Notes under the pieces: generated by a model
The model's database searches: none
Told to the model about the DNA's origin: nothing
The model's input: the letters and a program-made list of their open reading frames with translations, nothing else
NCBI GenBank assembly: GCA_016719015.1
Contig: JADKAZ010000001.1
Location: 1,116,001 to 1,180,000 of the forward strand
Direction: 5' to 3'
DNA: 64,000 bases
Source of the DNA: Chitinophagaceae bacterium
GTDB taxonomy: Bacteria; Bacteroidota; Bacteroidia; Chitinophagales; Chitinophagaceae
In this document: piece after piece, positions 45,705 through 55,548 of the stretch
Position numbering within the stretch: position 1 is the first letter of the stretch
Layout of the letters: each line of letters starts with the position of its first letter
Made by a program: the position numbers and the translations under genes

Positions 45705-48578
45705 TTAATTTCTAATCAATTTTATAGTTTGTCTGTCATTGCCACTTTCAATCTTTAAAAAGTAACTACCTGCAGGTATGCTTCCTAATCCTGTCAGCGT
45801 ATAGACACCCTCACCGGCCGTTGCTGCATAGTCTTCTCTCTTTATAAGAACTCCGGATGAATTAAAGAGATTAGCAACAATCTTCTGATCTTTTGGAAGC
45901 TTATATTTCAGGATGATATTATCCTGAAAAGGATTTCCCAGTACACTAAATTCTGCTTTTCCAAAAGGCCGTCTTATAAACACAATAGAGGAATATGTAT
46001 AGGAGCCATCCAGATTTATTATTTTAAGCCTGTAATAACTTTCAAACAGTGTTGTATTGTCGTTATAAGAATAAACCGTTTGCGTGGTTTGGTTGCGGGA
46101 TGAAATTGTACCCACTCTCATATATTCAGTGCCATTAGTACTTCTTTCAAGTTCATAACGGGAGAGGTTTTGTTCCTGCTCTACCGTCCAGGTCAGTTGA
46201 TTATAATTTAACTGGCTGGTTCCACTAAAACTTAATAGAGTAGTTGGAAGGGTGCTATGCACATATAAATCACCCCTGAATACTCCTTTACCGTGTGTAA
46301 CTGCTATCAATTTTTTATTAGCATCTATTTGCAAGTCCATAATCAATGTGGCATCCCACAAACCGGTATTATAATCAATCCAGGTTTGTCCCCTGTCGGG
46401 ACTTACATATACACCAAAATCACAGCCGGCATAAATAATTTGTGGGTTGACCGGATCAATTACAATAGCATTGAAAGGTACATCTGGCAAACCAGCTCCT
46501 ATGCTATTCCAGGTGGTGCCGCCATTAGGAGTTAAATAAACATGTGAAGTACCAAAGCCTCCCAAAACAATATACACACTATCATCACTATACTGGCTTA
46601 TGGCCATATCCATAACAAATCTGTTAGGCAAGGTTCCTTTTATACTGGTATAAGGTGTTGTAGAAGGAGTTGTTGATTTAAGAATATTGGGTTGGCCATT
46701 TACCCATAAATAATCGTTAGTGGTATTTTGTGCAATATTGGAAGTAGATACATATATTTTATCCCTGTTAGTAGGCGATACGGCGAGAGTGATTGCTGTT
46801 TTTCTTTGCTGCTCAATATAATTGGTCGATGAAGAAGCCGTATTGGTCCAGGCACCTCCTGCATTTGTTGATCGGTGTATATTATCAGTAGCTACATACA
46901 TATAATTACCATCTGACTTACTAATACCTAATGGTGCCATGAAGGCGGTTCTATCATCAGCTGTAAATGCCCATTGGGCAAGAACACTTGAATAGGTGCC
47001 AGCTACTCCTGTAGTTGACCTTCTTACTCCCCTGGCATCATTTGAGGCAAGCACAGTAGTCCCGTTCGGTGCAAAAGCACTTGGGCCACCATCTCCACCA
47101 AATACAGTGGTCCAGGTGGTGCCATTATATCTTACCACTCCATTATCCTGTAAGCCTCCAATCATAAGATTTGCGTTGGTAGGGTGTACACCAAACGGGG
47201 CATAGAATTGTGTAGCTCTTAAACCAGTATTCCTGGCATTCCAGTTAGCTCCACCATTTGTACTTTTATATACACCGCCATCACAAGCCACATAAATAGT
47301 ATTACTGTTATTAGGATCATATTCTATATCATGATGGTCTGAGTGAATGGGAGAACTACCAGAGGAAATAGTTGACTTGGAACCACCTGTTGTCGCATCT
47401 GTAGAAGTATATCTGAAAAAATCAACCCCTGCAATAAGTATATCATTTGTATTGGATGGATTAATAGCCAGTGTATGTGCAAACCAATATTGAAAATCAG
47501 CATGGGCCGAACCTGTTTTTGCAAACCAATTGGCGCCAAAATCTGTGGACAAATACAATTCGTTTCCTGTTTTTCCACCAATAGAAGCATACAACCTTGT
47601 AGCGCCAACATTATCCAGTCTTATATAACCATTAAATGAAGATGGCAGGCCGGCAGTTATTTTTGTCCAGGTAGGAGACGCATTTGAACCATTGGTTGTT
47701 CTGTAAATACCTTTATCTACATTAACCATATTCCCGATACCAACCACCAATTGATCTGTGTTTGATGGATTGATACAAATATCTGACACATAGATTTTGG
47801 ATAGAATCTGGCTCCATGTACTGCCGCTATTGGTAGACCTGTATAATCCATCAGTGGCACATGCATAAATGGTATTGCTGTTGGTAGGATCAAACTTAAG
47901 CATCTGGATTCCGAATAGCTGACTTGATATCTTTGTCATCACCTGTGTCCAGGTAGCACCGCCATCAGTACTTTTAATTATCCCGATACCATAAGTGCCT
48001 CTTGTTTTCCAAACACTAAAACCAATATTAGAAGTATCAACCCTATACACTTCACCTGTACCCGCATAAATAATATTGGAGTTTGATGGGTTAACAATAA
48101 TTGAAGAAACTCCTAAAACCGGAAGATTTGTAGGTACACTTGTCCAGTTAGTCCCACCATTAGTAGATTTCCATATGCCGCCACTGGCTGAGCCGGCCCA
48201 GACATTATTGGAATTATTCGGATCTACTTTTACACATAAGACCCTGCCACCAATGGTTGAAACATCACCAAGTGAAGTCCAGTTAGCAGCTTCAATTCTG
48301 GATTCCGGAGAGTTTGTCTTTTTTTTAATTTCAAGGAATTGTTCCCAGGCCGCCTGGTATTTTCCATTTAAATTCTCGGGATTGGGATAAGCTTTGGACT
48401 GGAACCAGCCACTTAATTGTTTAGACGCACCACTTTGAAACTCCTCCCCTTCGTCTTTTTCCTCCTCATGATTCTCATGTTGATGATTAATTTTCTTACT
48501 AAACCATTGCTGGCTTACTGATAAATAGGCTGTAACAGAAATTATAACTGCTACAAGCAGGATGGCTGGTTTTTTCAT
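45705..48578 (-). CDS. Secreted sortilin/BNR-repeat propeller protein with T9SS sorting domain
   Basis: A 957-aa protein. A hydrophobic N-terminal segment (PAILLVAVIISVTAYLSV) is followed by a Glu/His-rich stretch (HQHENHEEEKDEGEEF). Most of the protein (~100-780) is a VPS10/sortilin-like beta-propeller with many Asp-box motifs such as STNGGTNWTSV, STDGGATWTQV and SPDRGQTWIDY. Then comes a fibronectin-like pre-CTD domain (YELERSTNGTEYMRVG) and a type A T9SS domain (ILKYKLPKDQKIV ... IPAGSYFLKI). It resembles the N-terminal half of the 25640-32371 protein. No catalytic residues could be assigned, so a binding or structural role at the cell surface is the best guess. Confidence 0.87.
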   Translation of the reverse strand: MKKPAILLVAVIISVTAYLSVSQQWFSKKINHQHENHEEEKDEGEEFQSGASKQLSGWFQSKAYPNPENLNGKYQAAWEQFLEIKKKTNSPESRIEAANWTSLGDVSTIGGRVLCVKVDPNNSNNVWAGSASGGIWKSTNGGTNWTSVPTNLPVLGVSSIIVNPSNSNIIYAGTGEVYRVDTSNIGFSVWKTRGTYGIGIIKSTDGGATWTQVMTKISSQLFGIQMLKFDPTNSNTIYACATDGLYRSTNSGSTWSQILSKIYVSDICINPSNTDQLVVGIGNMVNVDKGIYRTTNGSNASPTWTKITAGLPSSFNGYIRLDNVGATRLYASIGGKTGNELYLSTDFGANWFAKTGSAHADFQYWFAHTLAINPSNTNDILIAGVDFFRYTSTDATTGGSKSTISSGSSPIHSDHHDIEYDPNNSNTIYVACDGGVYKSTNGGANWNARNTGLRATQFYAPFGVHPTNANLMIGGLQDNGVVRYNGTTWTTVFGGDGGPSAFAPNGTTVLASNDARGVRRSTTGVAGTYSSVLAQWAFTADDRTAFMAPLGISKSDGNYMYVATDNIHRSTNAGGAWTNTASSSTNYIEQQRKTAITLAVSPTNRDKIYVSTSNIAQNTTNDYLWVNGQPNILKSTTPSTTPYTSIKGTLPNRFVMDMAISQYSDDSVYIVLGGFGTSHVYLTPNGGTTWNSIGAGLPDVPFNAIVIDPVNPQIIYAGCDFGVYVSPDRGQTWIDYNTGLWDATLIMDLQIDANKKLIAVTHGKGVFRGDLYVHSTLPTTLLSFSGTSQLNYNQLTWTVEQEQNLSRYELERSTNGTEYMRVGTISSRNQTTQTVYSYNDNTTLFESYYRLKIINLDGSYTYSSIVFIRRPFGKAEFSVLGNPFQDNIILKYKLPKDQKIVANLFNSSGVLIKREDYAATAGEGVYTLTGLGSIPAGSYFLKIESGNDRQTIKLIRN

Positions 48579-48642
48579 TAGATTGGATTTGGTAGGTTAT
48601 TATAGAAGCAGAGATTGAGATTAAGAATCACTGCTTGAAAAA

Positions 48643-51348
48643 CTATTTACTTATAATTAATTTTTGGTGAATGGTTTCTGTCTCCGCGGTGACCCGGACG
48701 ATATACATACCGGTTGTAATACCGCCTGATAATGATAGTTCCACTGTATTTTCCCCTTTATTCAGCCGTTGATCTTTGGACAGTACTACTCTTCCCTGCA
48801 TGTTTAATACTTCAATAGTTGCCTGCCGTGTTTCGTTTGCATTTATCAATAGCTGTGTCCTGTCTTTTGCAGGGTTAGGAGCTATAGTAAGCATCATACT
48901 AAACTCATTAAATGTGATGGGTCTAACAGCACTAAAACGATTCATACCAGTGCTCTCAATGATCTTCAGCCGGTAGTAAGAAACTCCTTTCATTGGGTTA
49001 GGATCTATTGCCTGGTAGTTAAATGTACCAGCAATACCATTGGCATCAGTAGTACTCACCTCTGACCAGTTATTATTATCAGCACTTCTTTCTATTGCAT
49101 ATGAATAAATACCAGTTTCTTCAACCGCACTCCAGTTAAGTTTCACTTTTTTGTTTTGCAGAGAAGCATCAAAACTTAAGAAGTGTGTTGCCAAGGGAAA
49201 ATTATCAACCTGGACCTGGTAATCCTCTACTTCCCCTTTTTCAAAATAACCTGTAGGATGGTTAACTGTCATCCCAGCCGCAGTGGCAGTTAAGCGGATA
49301 CGTAAATAAGTGGTACTTCCATTCAATAAAGGTGTAGTGACACTGGGCCAGTAAAAAAATCTTGTTACAACTACACCACTGGGTGCAATCGGGGCACCTG
49401 CCGGAAATACCTGCGCCCCTTCGGATGGGTCAAAAACACCATTACCATTAAAGTCTAACCAGGCAATCGCTGTTGCATTACTGCTACTATTATTATAGAA
49501 AGACGCTTGTACAAGATAAGATGAAGTACCTGGTTGCAAAAATGGAACAGTAGCCACACCGTTATCATTATCGGCTGTACCATTAGTGCCCCGTTTTAAA
49601 TATTCCCTATTCCAGGAAGTTGCTTCAACTGTGGTAGTGCCAATCCACATCGTATCTGCCCTTTCATGTACGGCTGGGCTTTGTGTGGCAGGATCAACAT
49701 ACGGATCATATGATGCAGGTGCATCTCCAAAATCACATTTCGGACGGAAAGGATCTGATGCATCACCGGCACCACCTGGCCATGCCGGACCTGGACCTAC
49801 TTTAGTTATTGTTAATGGCGCCCCATTATTACCTGCTTCATCATAAGTACCAACTACAGAATTAGTTCCTGTTGATGCCCTGAAGTAATACAAATCATCC
49901 GCCCATGTCATACATGCTTGCCCATTCCATGCAGCTGTACCCGGGTTATTGTAAACTGTAACTCCTCCTGTCATCATGTCAAAATGGTGGTACTTACTTT
50001 GAGAATAATTGGTGCCGTTCCTTGCGGTATTAAAATCATAAATAATACCGTTTTTGATAATAAAATCACCCCAGTCATGAATAGAGGTTTGTGAACCGGA
50101 CCCACTGGTGGAAGCATTGGTTGCAAATACTTGTGTTGCACCCGTTGGATTATTACTTACATCAAAATCTATACGAAAGATAATAGTTTCACGGGTTGTT
50201 ACAGTGGGGCCACCGCCTCCGGTAGAGTGTGTGCCCCCTTCTATACCAAAATAAAGGGAACCGTTATAAAAGGCACATCCTGCAGATTCCACACCTGAAT
50301 TAAATGTTGGAATATTGAAAGGTGCCGCCGTGATATCATTAATAATTACAGATGAGGTTTCTGTATTATAATCATACCGTTTTATTTGCTTGTTGTTATA
50401 ATCAACAGCAACGTTTTCAGATATGTAATATAAAAACCTGTTGTATGGGTCATATCCAAAGGAGTTGACATAGTCCCTGGCTGCATCAGTAAATAACCAC
50501 CTGGCATTAGCAGTAGCAGGGTCCACCATATAAACCGAATTATTATCCGGTGTTACCAGAAAATAATCTGGCATGTTTTGAGTCGGTCCTACAAAGGGAC
50601 GATTATTCGCCAATTGGTGCCAGTTAGTCGGAAAAGCATTTGCAACACAGGCATTAATATCCGAAAGCCATGTTACCGGATCGGTACCTAATGCGGTAAA
50701 AGTTATTGTGATAGAATTTACTGCGCCGGGAACAGTAATAGTAGCGGCGCCTAGATTAGAAGCATTTCCTAATGCCGTTCCGTTGGCAGTAATAGTTCTT
50801 ATAAGTGGTACAGCACCAATAGTAAGAATTGTTCCTGGCTGTGTAACTACATTCACAGCTGTGGCCGCACCAAGGCTATTGGTAGCAGTCATTGTAATTA
50901 CTGCGTTCCGGTCAATATCATATAATGTAAAGTTGGGTGCCCATACTGGAGTATTGAAAGTTAGCGTCACAGTTTGTCCATTTGCACTTGGATTATATTG
51001 CACATCCTCTCCCGCATAATTAGCCAGGTTTCCTGTATGTACAGCATTTTCCGCACTTAGACCTGCTCCGGGATTTACAATAGCAGCATTACTTGTAGCG
51101 ATTGTAACTGAGGCAGTTCCTAATGCAAATTTTTGAGTCTGTTCCATCGCATTAGTTACATAATTACCATTGCTAGGAGTAGAAAAACCGTATGGAGCCA
51201 CATTACTTCCGCTATTGAAGTAATAGTCAAGATTATCCCAGTTCAGCTGGGCAGCATTGGGATATGGCCCCGGGCATTGGCCTGAAGCTATAGTTGGTAA
51301 GAAAATGGAAGCCGCAAGTAAATGCAGTATTAAGTACAGCTTTTTCAT
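48643..51348 (-). CDS. Secreted GEVED-domain protein with T9SS sorting domain
   Basis: A 901-aa protein. The signal peptide ends near TIASGQ. Residues ~25-240 are a beta-sandwich-like domain. Residues ~240-530 look like a propeller of the DUF6923 type (FLVTPDNNSVYMVDPATANARW). FGDAPASYDPYV starts a GEVED domain (~540-730) with the calcium-loop-like WLDFNGNGVFDPSEG and closing GEVEDYQV. A fibronectin-like domain (AIERSADNNNWSEVS) and a type A T9SS domain (IAPNPAKDRTQLLI) end the protein. GEVED domains occur in secreted proteins and adhesins; no enzymatic function is apparent. Confidence 0.88.
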   Translation of the reverse strand: MKKLYLILHLLAASIFLPTIASGQCPGPYPNAAQLNWDNLDYYFNSGSNVAPYGFSTPSNGNYVTNAMEQTQKFALGTASVTIATSNAAIVNPGAGLSAENAVHTGNLANYAGEDVQYNPSANGQTVTLTFNTPVWAPNFTLYDIDRNAVITMTATNSLGAATAVNVVTQPGTILTIGAVPLIRTITANGTALGNASNLGAATITVPGAVNSITITFTALGTDPVTWLSDINACVANAFPTNWHQLANNRPFVGPTQNMPDYFLVTPDNNSVYMVDPATANARWLFTDAARDYVNSFGYDPYNRFLYYISENVAVDYNNKQIKRYDYNTETSSVIINDITAAPFNIPTFNSGVESAGCAFYNGSLYFGIEGGTHSTGGGGPTVTTRETIIFRIDFDVSNNPTGATQVFATNASTSGSGSQTSIHDWGDFIIKNGIIYDFNTARNGTNYSQSKYHHFDMMTGGVTVYNNPGTAAWNGQACMTWADDLYYFRASTGTNSVVGTYDEAGNNGAPLTITKVGPGPAWPGGAGDASDPFRPKCDFGDAPASYDPYVDPATQSPAVHERADTMWIGTTTVEATSWNREYLKRGTNGTADNDNGVATVPFLQPGTSSYLVQASFYNNSSSNATAIAWLDFNGNGVFDPSEGAQVFPAGAPIAPSGVVVTRFFYWPSVTTPLLNGSTTYLRIRLTATAAGMTVNHPTGYFEKGEVEDYQVQVDNFPLATHFLSFDASLQNKKVKLNWSAVEETGIYSYAIERSADNNNWSEVSTTDANGIAGTFNYQAIDPNPMKGVSYYRLKIIESTGMNRFSAVRPITFNEFSMMLTIAPNPAKDRTQLLINANETRQATIEVLNMQGRVVLSKDQRLNKGENTVELSLSGGITTGMYIVRVTAETETIHQKLIISK

Positions 51349-51646
51349 GATACAGATTTCGGTTCGGTTTTTCTAAAATTGGATTCAAGGATGGATATTA
51401 CCGACAGGTATCTTATTCTCAAATAGTATACATGCAACCATGGATAAGACTGCCGATATTTTTCCACAGCTAAAATGAGAGTTTTTACTTAGAAATACAA
51501 CCATATCGTAAAGATTCAATGATAATGAGGTACTAGTACCCGGGCACATCGTAAATGACCTAAACAGATAAAGGGTTTTTACTGAAAATCTCTTTTATAG
51601 ACCGCTCTGCGGGAAATCATTATTTTTACTGCTAATTATTTTATTC
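51349..51646. other. Divergent intergenic region between the GEVED protein and pdxA
   Basis: 298 bp with no supportable gene. It must hold promoters for both divergent genes. A perfect 12-bp palindrome, GGTACTAGTACC, lies at 51529-51540. No convincing TTTG/TAnnTTTG pair was found for either gene. Confidence 0.5.
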
Positions 51647-52729
51647 ATGAGTCAGAATAAACCTATCATCGGAGTTTCCTGCGGCGATCTGAACGGTATC
51701 GGTATTGAACTTATCATCAAAACTTTTTCTGACAACCGCATACTTGAGCATTGCACACCCATCATCTTTGCTTCGGGTAAAGCCATTAATTTCTACCGGA
51801 AATCTATTCCCGAGGTCAACTTTAGTTTTCAGCAGATAAAAGATTTTTCCCGTATCAACCAAAAACAGATTAATGTCTTTAATTGCTGGGAAGAGGAAGT
51901 AGCTATTACTCCGGGGCAACTGACTGATGTTGGCGGAAAATATGCAGTGCTGTCTTTACAAACTGCTGTTGCAGCCTTAAAACAAAAACAGATTGACGGA
52001 TTGGTAACAGCACCCATTCATAAAAAAAATATTCAGTCGCCTGAATTCAGCTTTACCGGTCACACTCCCTATTTAAAAAGTATGTTTGGTGTCAATGATG
52101 TGGTAATGATGTTATGTGCCGGCAGCTTCCGGGTGGCTTTGGTTACTGAACATGTGCCCGTTGCAGAAGTTTCCAAACATATTACCAAAGAAAAAATAAT
52201 CAGTAAACTCAATATTGTCCATCAAAGCCTGCAAAAAGATTTTGGTATTGATAAACCCCGGATTGCCGTCTTAGGATTAAATCCTCATGCCGGTGATGAG
52301 GGATTGATAGGTAGCGAAGAAGAAAGCATTATTAAACCAGCCATTAAGGAAGCAAAGAACAATAATATGCTGGTGGTCGGTCCTTACAGTGCTGATGCCT
52401 TTTTTGCCCGCCGTAGTTTTGAACGGTTTGATGCTGTACTTGCCATGTACCACGACCAGGGCCTGATTCCTTTTAAAACGTTAGCAACCGGAGAAGGAGT
52501 TAATTATACTGCCGGCCTTCCTGCTGTAAGAACATCACCGGATCATGGAGTTGCGTTTGATATTGCCGGTAAAGACCAGGCAGATACATCTTCTTTTATT
52601 ACCGCCGTATTTGAGTGTATTGACATCCTCAACCGCCGGAACGACTACGAAGAGAACAGGAAAAATCCGCTTCGGAAAATGACACCAGCTATTTTAGCTA
52701 ATGCCAAAGACGAAGTATTGGATGAATAG
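51647..52729 (+). CDS. pdxA: 4-hydroxythreonine-4-phosphate dehydrogenase PdxA
   Basis: A 360-aa cytoplasmic enzyme of the DXP-dependent pyridoxal phosphate pathway; it oxidises 4-phosphohydroxy-L-threonine using NAD(P). Family motifs: ISCGDLNGIGIE-type N-terminus (GVSCGDLNGIGIELI), VTAPIHKKNI near residue 122, FTGHTPYLK near 137 with a metal-binding His, LNPHAGDEG near 210, and MYHDQGLIPFKTL plus RTSPDHGVAFDIAG near 265-305. The length is slightly above the usual ~330 aa, from a charged C-terminal extension. It ends 8 bp from the convergent LolA-like gene. Confidence 0.95.
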   Translation: MSQNKPIIGVSCGDLNGIGIELIIKTFSDNRILEHCTPIIFASGKAINFYRKSIPEVNFSFQQIKDFSRINQKQINVFNCWEEEVAITPGQLTDVGGKYAVLSLQTAVAALKQKQIDGLVTAPIHKKNIQSPEFSFTGHTPYLKSMFGVNDVVMMLCAGSFRVALVTEHVPVAEVSKHITKEKIISKLNIVHQSLQKDFGIDKPRIAVLGLNPHAGDEGLIGSEEESIIKPAIKEAKNNNMLVVGPYSADAFFARRSFERFDAVLAMYHDQGLIPFKTLATGEGVNYTAGLPAVRTSPDHGVAFDIAGKDQADTSSFITAVFECIDILNRRNDYEENRKNPLRKMTPAILANAKDEVLDE

Positions 52730-52737
52730 GAATTTTG

Positions 52738-53430
52738 TTATTTAAAAACTGAGTCAGGCACACCTTTATTAATAATATAACCGGAGTAACTTATCTCCAC
52801 TTTCCCTTTCTTATCTTTCAATTTGTCAGGAGTTTGTTCCTTTTTACTGCCATCATCATAATCAAAAGTAATTCCCTTGGGAAGCTTGTAGTCCTTTGTA
52901 TTAAAAGTAAAAATTACTTTATCAGCAAGGCCATAATCTGCATATTTACCATAGCTCATCTCCAGTTCGTACGTACCGTTCTCTTTAGTCGTGGTTTTTG
53001 CTTTCCTGATTAGTGAAAGTGTTTCATCAATATATAAGGTTGATAAAACCACTTCTGCATTCTCATCCTTTGGCAGTAGTTTAATAATACGAAAATTCGT
53101 TTTACTCTCTTTCCCCATATCGATCATATCAAAACCAGAAGTATTGATAAAAATATTATTCAAATTAATATTTACAGAGCCCTTCGGGATAAAAGAAATA
53201 CCACTTTCATTATTAATACGGAGCTTATTGGGTTTTTTGTAAAATACTTTTACATTGGCAATAGGAGCTTTGATGAAGACAACATTTGTTTTCATTTTTC
53301 CCCTGGCCTCATAGTCATTTACTTTCTCGAGTTTGATTTTTACTTTTTGAATAATTTCTTCTGTTGTCTGTGCATTTACCATCAACACATTGACGAATAC
53401 AAAAAAAAGCAATAATGTCTTTTTCATCAT
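52738..53430 (-). CDS. LolA-like outer-membrane lipoprotein carrier family protein
   Basis: A 230-aa periplasmic protein with a signal peptide (KTLLLFFVFVNVLMVNAQ). The mature chain has the LolA/LppX-like beta-barrel pattern: YEARGKMKTNV, VKVFYKKPNKLRIN and repeated long beta strands with DKVIFTFNTKDYKLPKG near the end. LolA carries lipoproteins or lipids across the periplasm. It is third in an operon after an ABC ATPase and an ABC permease (7-bp gap), so it probably handles a lipid-like molecule with that transporter; this is inference. No Lol-specific residues were checked beyond the overall fold pattern. Confidence 0.75.
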   Translation of the reverse strand: MMKKTLLLFFVFVNVLMVNAQTTEEIIQKVKIKLEKVNDYEARGKMKTNVVFIKAPIANVKVFYKKPNKLRINNESGISFIPKGSVNINLNNIFINTSGFDMIDMGKESKTNFRIIKLLPKDENAEVVLSTLYIDETLSLIRKAKTTTKENGTYELEMSYGKYADYGLADKVIFTFNTKDYKLPKGITFDYDDGSKKEQTPDKLKDKKGKVEISYSGYIINKGVPDSVFK

Positions 53431-53437
53431 TAATAAT

Positions 53438-54328
53438 TTAGGTCAGAATATCTTTTCTTTTAAAAATCCAGATGGCAGTTCCGACAAAGCCAATTATATA
53501 AGCAATTAATATACCCATGCTCCGTAAAATAGCCGGCAGGTTTTGTATAGTTCCGTCAATGGTTTTATTATCCGCATCCGCCTGCACATAGAAAAACCCT
53601 TTCCATGCCACCATGTGAGTAGTAAAGAGGTAAGGCTTTACAGTCTTATCATATATAGGTATATTAAATTCTGACAGAATAGTCAGCACAATGACAATAC
53701 TCATAGTGGCAATGATGGGGCCGATAGAGTTTTCGGCAAATACACTTAACAAAAATGCCAGCGCAGAAACTGTTGTTAATGCAACAGCAGCATATCCAAA
53801 TGCGGCCACATAGCGCCATAATACATCAAAGCTATTCATCATCTCGATTCCTTCTGACCGAAAAACTACCAACGTATTGGTACCAAATATTAGCATACTG
53901 CCAAACAATGCCAGTACGGCCAGCCAGAGCAACAAAATAAGGGTGTAAATAACGGACGCTGCAAATTTTACCAGCATATAATCGGTGCGGCTAATAGGTT
54001 TTGTCAATGACAGTCTTAGTGTGCCCATATTGGCTTCACCGGCAATCGAATCTCCTGCAATAAGTGCCACCAGCAAGGGCATTTGAATCAGGAGGATATT
54101 AAGAATGGCAAAACAAATAAAATATCCATTCAGTAATCTTGATTTAAAATCATCGCTTACTTCAAAGGAATCGCTGACATTGTTCAGAATTAAATCCAGG
54201 TAAGATTTTCCATCAAATTTTAACCCGATCTGGAATAGGAAAACAATAGCAGCTACTGCCCCGAAAGCAATATAGGTCCGGGGGCGTTTAAATATTTTAA
54301 ATAACTCAATTTTTAAGAGTTTCCACAT
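53438..54328 (-). CDS. ABC transporter permease (ABC-2 type)
   Basis: A 296-aa inner-membrane permease with six hydrophobic segments: AFGAVAAIVFLFQIGL near residue 25, then groups near 75-95, 125-150, 175-200, 205-225 and 270-290. The TLRLSLTKPISRTDYMLVKF segment is characteristic of the ABC-2 membrane family, sitting on the cytoplasmic side at the ATPase interface. Its start overlaps the end of the ATPase gene by 23 bp, so the two are translationally coupled. The substrate is unknown. Confidence 0.9.
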   Translation of the reverse strand: MWKLLKIELFKIFKRPRTYIAFGAVAAIVFLFQIGLKFDGKSYLDLILNNVSDSFEVSDDFKSRLLNGYFICFAILNILLIQMPLLVALIAGDSIAGEANMGTLRLSLTKPISRTDYMLVKFAASVIYTLILLLWLAVLALFGSMLIFGTNTLVVFRSEGIEMMNSFDVLWRYVAAFGYAAVALTTVSALAFLLSVFAENSIGPIIATMSIVIVLTILSEFNIPIYDKTVKPYLFTTHMVAWKGFFYVQADADNKTIDGTIQNLPAILRSMGILIAYIIGFVGTAIWIFKRKDILT

Positions 54329-55238
54329 GGGGATGGGCGGTTAGTGATAAAAAATAGTCTTCCAGTGAGTGTTTCGAGTAAAAAGAGAGCACTTCTATAT
54401 CCATCTGTACCAGTTCTTTCATCACAGCTGGTATTTCATCCCGGTGAAGTTTTAGCAGTATGCAATCATTCCTTTTTCCCTGCACCATATTTTTTAATGC
54501 TGATTGCTGAAGTTTTTCATACGTAGCTGCATCATCAGTTGTTTTTAATTCAACGACGGTTTCAGCGGGATCAAATAATTCATTTACTTTTCCTTCCACC
54601 ACTTTTTTCCCTTTATCTATAATAATCATTGAATCGGCAATCAACTCCATTTCACTCAGCAAGTGTGAGGAGATGAGCAGCGTTTTATTCATTTCTTTAC
54701 TGAGGTGAAGGATAAGATTTCTTATATCTGCAATGCCCTGGGGATCTAAACCGTTTGTGGGTTCATCAAGAATGATGAGTTTTGGGTCATGCACCAATGC
54801 TGTGGCTATCCCTAACCGCTGTTTCATTCCCTGGGAGTAAGTTTTTACTTTACTGTGTGCCCTCTCCGCCAACCCAACCATTGCCAACTGGTCCATTAAT
54901 GCTTTCTCCGAAACTTTTACCCCACTCATAGCCGCAAAAATTCGCAGGTTTTCGAGTGCTGTTAGATATTTATACAAATCAGGCCGCTCAATGATGGCGC
55001 CTACCTGCCGGAGAATCTCGTTGCGATGTTTCAGGAGGTTCATCCCAAATATTTCAATGTCGCCGGAGCTTGGCTTTATCAAGGTAAGCAACATCCGGAT
55101 GGTAGTAGATTTACCTGCCCCGTTTTGGCCCAGAAACCCATAGACCTGCCCCGACTCTACTGAAAATGAAAGATCGTTTACTGCCTTTACGTCCTTAAAA
55201 TCTTTGGTGAGATGTTTTACCTCAATTACTGCATTCAT
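54306..55238 (-). CDS. ABC transporter ATP-binding protein
   Basis: A 310-aa ATPase subunit. Walker A is GQNGAGKST (~residue 36), the signature motif is YSQGMKQRLG (~138), Walker B is LIILDEPTNGLDP (~160) and the switch His is in SSHLLSEM. The C-terminal ~90 residues form a typical extension of ABC-2 exporter ATPases. It is first gene of an operon with the permease and LolA-like genes. A promoter box TACATTTG lies at 55261-55254, about 16 bp before the ATG. Confidence 0.93.
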   Translation of the reverse strand: MNAVIEVKHLTKDFKDVKAVNDLSFSVESGQVYGFLGQNGAGKSTTIRMLLTLIKPSSGDIEIFGMNLLKHRNEILRQVGAIIERPDLYKYLTALENLRIFAAMSGVKVSEKALMDQLAMVGLAERAHSKVKTYSQGMKQRLGIATALVHDPKLIILDEPTNGLDPQGIADIRNLILHLSKEMNKTLLISSHLLSEMELIADSMIIIDKGKKVVEGKVNELFDPAETVVELKTTDDAATYEKLQQSALKNMVQGKRNDCILLKLHRDEIPAVMKELVQMDIEVLSFYSKHSLEDYFLSLTAHPHVETLKN

Positions 55239-55548
55239 CGTTGATTATTAAGGCAAATGTATTACTTGGTTTGCCCGGCTTTTAAAGTATTTTACTCTTT
55301 ATTCAAATATTTTTGTGAAAAGACTTGCATATACAACATCCAGTTATTAGGTTTGTTTTCGATTCGGAAAACCACATATACCCTCGTAAAACTACGTTAA
55401 TCGTCCGTACCTGACTCACCTGATTTTTACCTGACCCCGGTACGGTCTTCTTTAAACTAAAGCTTTCCAAGCGGTATTATTTCAACCGAAAACTAACATC
55501 CAATATTTCTGTGGGCAACTTGAAAGTTTTAATTCAAACCCCTAAGAA
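55239..55548. other. Divergent intergenic region with ABC operon promoter box and a repeat-bearing inverted repeat
   Basis: 310 bp without a supportable gene. On the minus strand TACATTTG (55261-55254) is a good -7 box for the ABC operon, with only a weak -33 match (TTTA near 55286). On the plus-strand side, CCGTACC (55405-55411) and GGTACGG (55439-55445) bracket three direct ACCTGA repeats at 55409, 55418 and 55429. Confidence 0.6.
55405..55445 (+). promoter_or_regulatory. Candidate operator: inverted repeat containing three phased ACCTGA repeats
   Basis: Perfect 7-bp arms CCGTACC/GGTACGG enclose ACCTGA at 55409, 55418 and 55429, spaced 9 and 11 bp, about one helical turn. It lies ~100 bp upstream of the plus-strand gene at 55549. 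It could be a binding site for a regulator or a transcript hairpin. Confidence 0.45.
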
